Shown one piece after another: positions 1 through 5,424 of a stretch of DNA of 10,265 nt (within the stretch, counting starts at the first letter, position 1; each line of letters starts with the position of its first letter). Under the pieces are notes generated by a model. That model was given only the letters and a program-made list of their open reading frames with translations. It was not told where the DNA came from and ran no database searches. Made by a program: the position numbers and the translations under genes. This stretch comes from VGBK01 sp964354255. Its GTDB lineage: Bacteria > Actinomycetota > Acidimicrobiia > Spongiisociales > UBA11373. The DNA is taken from NCBI GenBank assembly GCA_964354255.1, contig CAYGYX010000067.1, positions 1-10,265 on the forward strand, read 5' to 3'.

Positions 1-133
1 GATCGCGCTCCCTCTCCCGCCCCAGCGGGAGAGGGCGGGGGGGGAGGGCTTCCTTGGCTTCCCGCGGCAGCGGGAGAGGGCGGAGGGTGAGGGCTTCCAT
101 CCCCTCCCCCGCGGGGGCGGGGGAGGGTGAGGG
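1..133. repeat. GC-rich imperfect tandem repeats with hairpins
   Basis: Three related GC-rich units lie here. The first contains a perfect 11-bp inverted repeat, CCCTCTCCCGC (10-20) and GCGGGAGAGGG (25-35), with a 4-nt loop. The right arm recurs at 70-80, and AGGGCTTCC occurs at 45-53 and again at 90-98, so units one and two are offset by 45 bp. GGAGGGTGAGGG occurs at 82-93 and 122-133. The third unit has its own stem, CCCTCCCCC (102-110) with GGGGGAGGG (119-127). This resembles the short GC-rich intergenic palindromes scattered in many high-GC genomes. No coding potential is seen. Whether it is a genome-wide family cannot be judged from one window. Confidence 0.7.
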
Positions 134-317
134 TGGGGGTAGAACCGCAGCCCCCAGCGCCCTCGGCCCCCTCCCCAGAAACCCCTTGGGTTAGCGACCA
201 GCCCCGGCATACCGTCGGCTCCTACGGACGGGAGCAGGACATGCCGGTCTTCTGCAGGGACACCGCCTTGTCCTGCGTCAGGGAATGTGGCTCAAGGGCC
301 GCCGGTCGCGCGACGCG
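134..317. other. non-coding stretch, foldable, no gene recognised
   Basis: No convincing gene is present on either strand; the short open frames show no recognisable motif and no ribosome binding site. Several inverted repeats interlock: CCGGCAT (204-210) with ATGCCGG (241-247), CCGTC (212-216) with GACGG (227-231), and GCAGGACA (234-241) with TGTCCTGC (269-276). The first and third cannot form simultaneously in full, because they share position 241. They could be remnants of mobile repeats, part of a structured 3' region, or chance in GC-rich DNA. Confidence 0.45.
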
Positions 318-352
318 ATCGTGCCCCCGGCGTGGACGGCCGGGGGCACGAT
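318..352 (-). terminator. hairpin, probable terminator of the leftward operon
   Basis: A perfect 14-bp inverted repeat, ATCGTGCCCCCGGC (318-331) and GCCGGGGGCACGAT (339-352), has a 7-nt loop and lies 16 nt past the TGA stop of the aldehyde dehydrogenase gene. Position and stability fit transcription termination of the minus-strand operon. There is no T-run after the stem on the minus strand, so it would be a U-less terminator or an RNA-stabilising 3' hairpin rather than a classical intrinsic terminator. Confidence 0.6.
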
Positions 353-368
353 GGTTTGGCGGATACGC

Positions 369-1883
369 TCAGGTCCGGGAGATGGTTCCTTCCCAGGTGC
401 CCACCTTGTCGCCTCGTATGTCGGCCTCGTCGAACCAGTAGCTGGTGACGGCTTTGGTCTCGGTGTAGAAGGCAACTCCATCTCGGCCCATCACGTGCAG
501 GTCGCCGTAGAAGCTGTTCTTGTGCCCGCTGAAGGGGAACACCGAGATCGGCACGGGGATGCCGACGTTGATGCCCACCATGCCCCCGTGGATGCGACGG
601 GCGAACTCGCGGGCGTAGTAGCCGCTCTGGGTGAAGATCGAGGCACCGTTGGCGAACTCACTGGAGTTGATCATCTCGACGCCCTCGTTGAAGTCGGCCA
701 CCCGCTTGATGTAGAGGACCGGCCCGAAGACCTCCTCCCAGCCGCAGGACATCTCCGGAGTGACGTGGTCGAAGATGGTGGGGCCCAAGAAGTAGCCGCC
801 CTCGCAGCCGGCCACCTTGGGCTGCCGCCCGTCGAGCACCAGCGTCGCCCCCTCGGCGACGGACTTCTCGATCCACCCGGTGACGAACTGCAGGTGCTCC
901 TCGTTGACCAGTGGCCCCAGCTCGGTCGATTCCAGCCAGGCGGGGCCCATCTTCCGCTGGGCGGCGAGCTCGGCGATGGTCGCCACCAGGTCGTCGGCGA
1001 TGACCTCCTCGACGGCGATCACTGGCAGGGCCATGCAGCGCTGGCCGGCGCAGCCGAAGGCGGAGTTGATGATCCGCTGGGCGGTGGCCCGGATGGGGGC
1101 GTCGCGCAGGACCAGGGCGTGGTTCTTGGCCTCGGTCAGCGCCTGCACCCGCTTGCCGGCCGCCGCCGCCGTCCGGTAGACGTGCCAGCCGACCGCCTTG
1201 GACCCGACGAAGCTGATGCCCCGCACGTCGGGGTGGGTCAGGAGGTGCTCGGCCTCGTGGCGGGAGCAGGTGACCAGGTTGAAGACCCCCGGTGGGAGGC
1301 CGGAGTCGTGGAGCAGCTCGGCGATGCGCATCGAGGTCTGCGGCACAAACGACGCCGCCTTCAGCACGAAGGTGTTCCCGGTGGTGACGGCCAGGGGCAT
1401 CATCCAGCCCATCGGGATCATCCCCGGGAAGTTCCACGGGGCGATGCCGACGAAGACGCCCAGCGGCTCCCGATAGGACACCGTGTCGAAGCCCCGGGAG
1501 ACGTTCATCAGCGAGTCACCCTGCATGGTCACCGGCAGGGCGCAGGCCAGCTCGACCACCTCGATGACCTTGAGGATGTCGCCACGGGCCTCGATGTAGT
1601 TCTTGCCCATCTCGGTGGCGGTCAGCACCGCCAGCTCGTGCAGGCTGGCCTCCAGACGCTCCTTCAGCTGGAACATCACCTGGACACGCTGAGGGAGCGG
1701 GGTATCCCGCCAGGCGGGGAAGGCGGCCACCGCCGCCGCCACCGCCGAATCCACCTCGTCCTGGGTGCAGCGGGGCGCCTCCGCCAGCACCTCGCCGGTG
1801 CTGCTGTTGGTGATCGGGTACCACTCGTCGGTGCGCGACTCGCGCCACTCGCCGCCGACGAAGTACTTCAGTCTCTTCGGCAT
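369..1883 (-). CDS. mmsA: methylmalonate-semialdehyde dehydrogenase family, CoA-acylating aldehyde dehydrogenase
   Basis: This 504-residue protein is of normal length for the MmsA/IolA family, which converts malonate or methylmalonate semialdehyde, NAD+ and CoA to acetyl- or propionyl-CoA in the cytoplasm (valine, beta-alanine and inositol breakdown). Visible landmarks are APWNFPG (148-154, oxyanion Asn151), Lys175, the NAD-loop FVGSKAVG (225-232), AKNHALV (252-258), catalytic Cys283 in GQRCMA, EEVFGP (383-388) and the family C-terminal block NSFYGDLH with FYTETK. Asn254 sits where hydrolytic aldehyde dehydrogenases keep the general-base Glu, as expected for CoA-dependent members. Arg282 precedes the catalytic Cys, as in Bacillus MMSDH where that Arg contacts the substrate carboxylate. 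Oddities: FVLKAA replaces the usual FVLKPS, and GHKNSF replaces the usual GxxGSF. The start at 1883 follows GGGAGAG (1887-1893). It is the last gene of the leftward operon. The enzyme class is firm; the exact semialdehyde is inferred. Confidence 0.9.
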   Translation of the reverse strand: MPKRLKYFVGGEWRESRTDEWYPITNSSTGEVLAEAPRCTQDEVDSAVAAAVAAFPAWRDTPLPQRVQVMFQLKERLEASLHELAVLTATEMGKNYIEARGDILKVIEVVELACALPVTMQGDSLMNVSRGFDTVSYREPLGVFVGIAPWNFPGMIPMGWMMPLAVTTGNTFVLKAASFVPQTSMRIAELLHDSGLPPGVFNLVTCSRHEAEHLLTHPDVRGISFVGSKAVGWHVYRTAAAAGKRVQALTEAKNHALVLRDAPIRATAQRIINSAFGCAGQRCMALPVIAVEEVIADDLVATIAELAAQRKMGPAWLESTELGPLVNEEHLQFVTGWIEKSVAEGATLVLDGRQPKVAGCEGGYFLGPTIFDHVTPEMSCGWEEVFGPVLYIKRVADFNEGVEMINSSEFANGASIFTQSGYYAREFARRIHGGMVGINVGIPVPISVFPFSGHKNSFYGDLHVMGRDGVAFYTETKAVTSYWFDEADIRGDKVGTWEGTISRT

Positions 1884-1929
1884 CTGCTCTCCCGGTCTCT
1901 CCGTTGATCTGCTTCTCTGTGGTGCCGTT

Positions 1930-1954
1930 ACCCGTGTCCCAGACAAGTCCGGGT
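1930..1954 (-). other. small intercistronic hairpin
   Basis: In the 74-nt space between the two dehydrogenase genes, ACCCG (1930-1934) pairs with CGGGT (1950-1954), and TGTC/GACA can extend the stem internally after a 4-nt bulge. It could be a processing or weak attenuation structure. It is short and could be chance. Confidence 0.25.
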
Positions 1955-1957
1955 GGG

Positions 1958-3043
1958 TCAATCCCTGGCCGCGGCGATCTGGGCGGCGACCGCCTGGCCG
2001 ACCTCGTCGGTGGTGTTGGTGCCGCCGAGGTCGCGGGTCCGGATCTCCCCGGCAACGAGCACCGCCGCCACCGCGTCGCCGATGGCCGCGGCCGCGCCGG
2101 TCTCTCCCAGGTGGTCGAGCATCATCCGGACCGCCTCGATCGAGGCGATCGGGTTGACCCGCTTCTGGCCGGTGTACTTGGGGGCCGACCCGTGGATCGG
2201 CTCGAACATCGACGGGTAGCGGTGCTCGGGATCGATGTTCCCCCCCGCGGCGAAGCCCATCCCGCCCTGCAGCATCGATCCCAGGTCGGTGATGATGTCC
2301 CCGAACAGGTTGGAGGCCACCACCACGTCGAAGAAGTCGGGGTTCTTCACGAACCACATGGTGATCGCGTCGACCATGGCCATGTCCGGCTGGACGTCGG
2401 GGTAGCCGGCGGCCACCTCGGCGTAGATCGAGTCCCAGTACACCATCGAGTAGTTGAGAGCGTTCGACTTGGTGCAGTTGGTCACCCGCCCCGCATACCC
2501 GGCCGCCTTGCGCTGGCGGGCCAGCTCGAAGGCGTAGCGGATCACCCGGGTGCAGCCCTTGCGGGTGAACACACCCGTCTGCAAGGCGAACCCGTCGGGG
2601 GCGGCTGGGTGGAACAGCCCGCCCTGGCGGGAGTACTCCCCCTCGGTGTTCTCCCGCACCACCACGAAGTCCACCGACTGCGGCGTGGCCGTCTGGATGG
2701 GGGTCGGCACCCCCGGGTAGAGGCGGATGGGCCGCAGGTTCACGTACTGGTCGAAACCGACCCGGATCCCGAGCAGCATCCCGAGGGAGATGTGGTCGGG
2801 TACCTTGTTCGCATCGCCGATGCAGCCCAGGAAGATCGAGTCGAAGCGGCTCAGGGTGTCCAGCGCGTCGGCGGGCATCATCGCCCCGTCGGTGAGGTAG
2901 CGGTCGCAGCTCCAGTCGAACCACTCCGTCTCCACCTCGAACCCGAAGCGCCCGGCGGCGGCCGTCAGCACCCGCTCTGCCTCCACCGAGATCTCCGGGC
3001 CGACGCCGTCCCCGGGCACCATCGCGATCCGATACGAGCTCAT
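1958..3043 (-). CDS. tartrate/D-malate-type beta-decarboxylating dehydrogenase (isocitrate/isopropylmalate dehydrogenase family)
   Basis: A 361-residue cytoplasmic enzyme that should oxidise a 2-hydroxydiacid (D-malate, tartrate, a 3-alkylmalate or similar) and decarboxylate the product. Family landmarks run in order: VPGDGVGPE (9-17), substrate arginines in GIRVGF (Arg94) and NLRPIRLYPG (Arg104), VVRENTEGEYS (128-138, Arg130 and Tyr137), Lys192 in TKSNAL, metal-binding Asp225, Asp249 and Asp253 (NLFGDIITD), and HGSAP (284-288). NLRPIRLYPGV, ENTEGEYS and QTGVFTRKG are closest to tartrate/D-malate dehydrogenases (TtuC/DmlA). Unusually, Lys289-Tyr290 and Val296 follow HGSAP, matching the NADP-contacting Lys344, Tyr345 and Val351 of E. 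coli isocitrate dehydrogenase, where NAD enzymes have Asp-Ile. Start ATG 3043 is preferred over GTG 3064 because GAGAGG lies 8 nt upstream. The substrate is unresolved; isopropylmalate is less likely since no other leucine gene is here. Confidence 0.85.
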   Translation of the reverse strand: MSSYRIAMVPGDGVGPEISVEAERVLTAAAGRFGFEVETEWFDWSCDRYLTDGAMMPADALDTLSRFDSIFLGCIGDANKVPDHISLGMLLGIRVGFDQYVNLRPIRLYPGVPTPIQTATPQSVDFVVVRENTEGEYSRQGGLFHPAAPDGFALQTGVFTRKGCTRVIRYAFELARQRKAAGYAGRVTNCTKSNALNYSMVYWDSIYAEVAAGYPDVQPDMAMVDAITMWFVKNPDFFDVVVASNLFGDIITDLGSMLQGGMGFAAGGNIDPEHRYPSMFEPIHGSAPKYTGQKRVNPIASIEAVRMMLDHLGETGAAAAIGDAVAAVLVAGEIRTRDLGGTNTTDEVGQAVAAQIAAARD

Positions 3044-3078
3044 CGCCTCCGCCTCTCGTTGCACATCAATCCTGTCTC

Positions 3079-3098
3079 GCCACCTTGGCGCGGGTGGC
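3079..3098 (-). other. intercistronic hairpin
   Basis: GCCACC (3079-3084) and GGTGGC (3093-3098) form a 6-bp stem with an 8-nt loop in the 84-nt space between the E1 beta gene and the beta-decarboxylating dehydrogenase gene. It may be an RNA-processing site in the polycistronic transcript. No T-run follows, and all four genes have the same orientation, so I do not call it a terminator. Confidence 0.25.
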
Positions 3099-3127
3099 TT
3101 CGCCGACTCGACGTCTTCCCCGTCGTG

Positions 3128-4099
3128 TCAGCCCGATGCCAACACCGCTTCGACCACGCGCTCCGCCGACGGGATCGCCAGGTCCTCCAGCGCGGGGGAC
3201 GAGGGGAGCGGGATGTGCGGGGTGGTCACCCGCACGATGGGGCCGTCGAGGTCCCAGATGCACTCCTCGGCGGCGATCGAGGCGATCTCCGCCCCCCAGC
3301 CGCAGAGCCGGGGGTTCTCCTCCACGGTGAACAGGCGGCCGGTGCGCGCCACCGATTCCAGGATCGTCCTGGTGTCCAGCGGCACCAGGCTGCGCACGTC
3401 GATCACCTCAGCGGAGACGCCGGAGGAGGCCAGGCGGGCCGCCGCCTCCAGGGCGACGTGCACCATGGCGCCCAGGGCCACGATGGTCACGTCCGACCCG
3501 GGGGCCCGCACCACCGCCGTGCCGAGGGTGTCCACGATCTCTCCGTCGGGCACGTCCTCCTTGAGGGCGTACAGCTTCTTGTGGTCGAAGTACACCACCG
3601 GGTCGGGGTCCCTCACCGCCGCTGCCATCAGCCCCACCACATCCCGCGGGGTGGAGGGGGCCACCACCTTGAGGCCGGGGATGGCCATCGCCCAGCTTTC
3701 CAGGCTCTGCGAATGCTGGCCGCCGAAGCGGGTGCCCCCGCCGTTGGCCGTCCTGATGACGAGCGGGAGGGAGACCTGGCCGCCGGTCATGTACCGCGTC
3801 TTGGCGATCTGGTTGGCGACCCCGTCCCAGCACACGGCCAGGAAGTCGCTGAACATGAGCTCGCCGATCGGCCGCAGGCCGGTCATGGCGGCCCCCATGA
3901 TCGCCCCGATGATCGCCTGTTCGGAGATGGGGGTATCCCGCACCCGGTCAGTCCCGAAACGGGCCTGCAGCCCGACTGTGCTCTTGAAGACGCCGCCTTC
4001 GGCGCCGACGTCCTCTCCGATGAAGACCACGCTCGGGTCCCGTTCCATCTCCTGGGCGATGCCCCGGGCGATGGCCAGCCGGTAGGTCAGTTCCGCCAT
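3128..4099 (-). CDS. acoB: acetoin/pyruvate dehydrogenase complex E1 component, beta subunit
   Basis: A 323-residue transketolase-like subunit, the standard length for E1 beta. With E1 alpha it uses thiamine diphosphate to decarboxylate a 2-oxoacid, or cleave acetoin, and pass the acyl group to lipoyl-E2. Visible motifs are FIGEDVG (26-32), DTPISEQAIIG (55-65, with the cofactor-activating Glu60), RTANGGGTRFGGQHSQSLE (116-134, His129), VVAPSTPRD (145-153) and YFDHKKLY (170-177), then the C-terminal transketolase domain with EVIDVRSLVPLD (231-242), the lipoyl-side surface. The FDHKKLY variant is typical of acetoin/branched 2-oxoacid-type subunits rather than AceE. The start codon lies inside the end of the alpha gene (13-nt overlap) with only a weak GGGG upstream, which suggests translational coupling. 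No E2 or E3 gene follows. Acetoin versus pyruvate or another oxoacid cannot be decided. Confidence 0.9.
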   Translation of the reverse strand: MAELTYRLAIARGIAQEMERDPSVVFIGEDVGAEGGVFKSTVGLQARFGTDRVRDTPISEQAIIGAIMGAAMTGLRPIGELMFSDFLAVCWDGVANQIAKTRYMTGGQVSLPLVIRTANGGGTRFGGQHSQSLESWAMAIPGLKVVAPSTPRDVVGLMAAAVRDPDPVVYFDHKKLYALKEDVPDGEIVDTLGTAVVRAPGSDVTIVALGAMVHVALEAAARLASSGVSAEVIDVRSLVPLDTRTILESVARTGRLFTVEENPRLCGWGAEIASIAAEECIWDLDGPIVRVTTPHIPLPSSPALEDLAIPSAERVVEAVLASG

Positions 4100-5091
4100 T
4101 CTGAGCCCCCATTCGCCCACAGGTCGGTCAGCAGGGTGTCCGGGTCGGGTGGGGGAGCGGCGCGCACCTGGGCGGTCGCCTCGTCCACCTCCGCCAGGGC
4201 GAGCCGCTCGATCTCCTCGATGATCTCGGTGGGGAACCCGAGCGACTCGAGCCGGGCGCGGTAGATGTCCAGGGGATCGCGCGCCATCCAGGCGGCCACT
4301 TCCTCGTCGGGCCGGTACTTGCCCGGGTCCGCCCGGGAGTGGCCTTTGTGCCGGTAGGTGAGCGCCTCCACCAGCGAGGGCCCTTCGCCCCGGCGGGCCC
4401 GCTCGATAGTGCGGGTGGCGATCTCGAAGACCGCGTCGGCATCGTTCCCGTCGACGATGATCCTCTCGAGGCCGTAGGCGGAGGCCCGGTCGGCGGCCGG
4501 GTGCTCGACCGGGATCACGGCGGAAATCGGCGTGTACTCCATGTAGAGGTTGTTCTCGCAGACGAATACCACCGGCAGCTTCCAGACTGCGGCGAGATTG
4601 ACCGACTCGTGGAAGGCGCCGATGTTGGTGGTCCCGTCGCCGAAGAAACAAGCCGTCACCTGCCCGGTGCCGCGTAGCGCCGCCGACCAGGCGGTACCGA
4701 CGGCGACGGGCAGATGGGCGCCGACGATGGCATAGGAGCCCATGGCCCCCTTGGAGATGTCGGTGAGGTGCATCGACCCGCCCTTGCCGGCGCAGCAGCC
4801 GATGCTGCGTCCGGCGCACTCACCCAGGAGGGAGGCCATCGAGGCTCCACGGAGGAGGGTGTGGTTGTGCCCCCGATAGGTGCCGAACACCATGTCGCCG
4901 GCCTGCAGGGCGGTGGCGAACCCGGCGGCGACGGCCTCCTGGCCCAGCCCCAGGTGGGTGGTCCCCTGGACGATCCCCTCCATGAACAGGTCGTAGGCCC
5001 GCTTCTCCAAGTAGCGGGTCCGCACGATGCCGCGGTACAACTCCAGGCGGGTGGCCTCGCTGATCTCGATGGGACCGGCCGTAGCGGTCAT
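4087..5091 (-). CDS. acoA: acetoin/pyruvate dehydrogenase complex E1 component, alpha subunit
   Basis: A 334-residue thiamine diphosphate-binding subunit, partner of the beta subunit encoded next. The cofactor/Mg2+ motif runs from GDG (151-153) to Asn180-Asn181 (CENNLYME), the spacing expected for the GDG-X(24-27)-NN signature. Other conserved parts are THLGLGQEAVAAG (45-57), TYRGHNHTLLRG (71-82), the glycine-rich GKGGSMH (102-108) and the active-site loop RHKGHSRADPGKYR (247-260). It lacks the long N-terminal extension of AceE-type E1, fitting the heterotetrameric AcoAB/PdhAB class. Start ATG 5091 has GGAGGT (5100-5105 on the minus strand) 8 nt upstream. It is the first gene of the leftward operon, facing a divergent gene across about 330 bp. 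The substrate is inferred only at class level. Confidence 0.92.
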   Translation of the reverse strand: MTATAGPIEISEATRLELYRGIVRTRYLEKRAYDLFMEGIVQGTTHLGLGQEAVAAGFATALQAGDMVFGTYRGHNHTLLRGASMASLLGECAGRSIGCCAGKGGSMHLTDISKGAMGSYAIVGAHLPVAVGTAWSAALRGTGQVTACFFGDGTTNIGAFHESVNLAAVWKLPVVFVCENNLYMEYTPISAVIPVEHPAADRASAYGLERIIVDGNDADAVFEIATRTIERARRGEGPSLVEALTYRHKGHSRADPGKYRPDEEVAAWMARDPLDIYRARLESLGFPTEIIEEIERLALAEVDEATAQVRAAPPPDPDTLLTDLWANGGSEWRN

Positions 5092-5189
5092 CGGTCCCCA
5101 CCTCCGATCACCTTCGCCGACACGGACGGCCGGGGGGCCGGTTGCCGGCCTCCTACTGGGAGGTCGTGAGGGTGGAGCGGGGGGTGGCC

Positions 5190-5205
5190 ATACGCCCCCC
5201 CGTAT
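5190..5205. promoter_or_regulatory. perfect palindrome ATACG-N6-CGTAT, candidate operator
   Basis: ATACG (5190-5194) and CGTAT (5201-5205) form an exact inverted repeat around six C residues. The half-site spacing (11 bp) suits a dimeric winged-helix or helix-turn-helix regulator. It lies about 100 bp upstream of the E1 alpha start. The GntR/FCD protein encoded at 8371-9081 is the only regulator in the window and so the obvious candidate ligand, but this is inference. Confidence 0.4.
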
Positions 5206-5253
5206 CTGCTGTTCGCCACGGGCACGGGCCGCTCCTTGGTGGTAGTGTTCTGA

Positions 5254-5264
5254 TCGATTATCGA
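5254..5264. promoter_or_regulatory. perfect palindrome TCGAT-T-ATCGA, candidate operator or promoter part
   Basis: TCGAT (5254-5258), a central T and ATCGA (5260-5264) form an 11-bp perfect palindrome in the only AT-richer part of the divergent region. On the minus strand it contains GATAAT, a near-consensus -10 hexamer. Short odd-length palindromes of this kind are typical of GntR-family sites, but none of the known consensus forms is matched exactly. Confidence 0.35.
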
Positions 5265-5424
5265 GGATAGTCGTCCGCGGGCATGACAAGGGAGGCGATT
5301 CCCGGGTGACGCGGTCTTCCGTGTGTCCATCGAGCAATGCCGTCTCGGTCGTCCGGTGCCTCGGCACCACGCTGAGATGCGGCGCGCTGCGGTTGCCTGC
5401 CGTGAGGCGGCACCCGGACGAGGG

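Larger units (their letters stand above)
5092..5424. promoter_or_regulatory. divergent intergenic region, probable promoters and operators for both operons
   Basis: This 333-bp space separates two divergent gene sets and holds no gene. It includes a relatively AT-rich island (about 5240-5270) in otherwise very GC-rich DNA. On the minus strand TTGTCA (revcomp of 5284-5289) could be a -35 box, but the nearest -10-like hexamers (TATCCT, GATAAT) have poor spacing (14 and 21 nt), so no promoter is assigned confidently. A GC-rich hairpin, GGCCGG (5128-5133) with CCGGCC (5145-5150), would lie in the leader of the leftward transcript. Two perfect palindromes are listed separately. Confidence 0.55.

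Noticed and set aside
1..133. CRISPR array
   Set aside because: The repeats are imperfect, self-complementary and adjacent without unique spacers of constant length.
190..300. tRNA or other known structural RNA
   Set aside because: The inverted repeats do not fit a cloverleaf, and no TTCGA-type T-loop or CCA-like end is in the right place.
127..441. Small plus-strand gene of 104 codons
   Set aside because: Arg/Pro/Ser-rich composition, no ribosome binding site, overlaps the terminator hairpin and the end of the aldehyde dehydrogenase gene on the other strand.
285..1907. Long plus-strand open frame (540 codons) opposite the aldehyde dehydrogenase gene
   Set aside because: It is antisense to a clear MMSDH-family gene, its product is rich in His, Gly, Asp and Val with no motif, and it is a typical mirror frame of high-GC coding DNA.
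369..2924. Possible fusion of the aldehyde dehydrogenase with an upstream 347-residue extension
   Set aside because: The upstream part is an out-of-frame reading of the tartrate/D-malate-type dehydrogenase gene; the real start at 1883 has a good ribosome binding site and the family N-terminus.
1904..4264. Plus-strand open frame of 786 codons
   Set aside because: It runs antisense across two well-supported genes and their spacer; low-complexity composition and no family motif.
3128..4819. Possible N-terminal extension of E1 beta to 563 residues
   Set aside because: The extra part is a shifted reading of the E1 alpha gene; E1 beta proteins begin at the MAELTYRLAI-type N-terminus at 4099.
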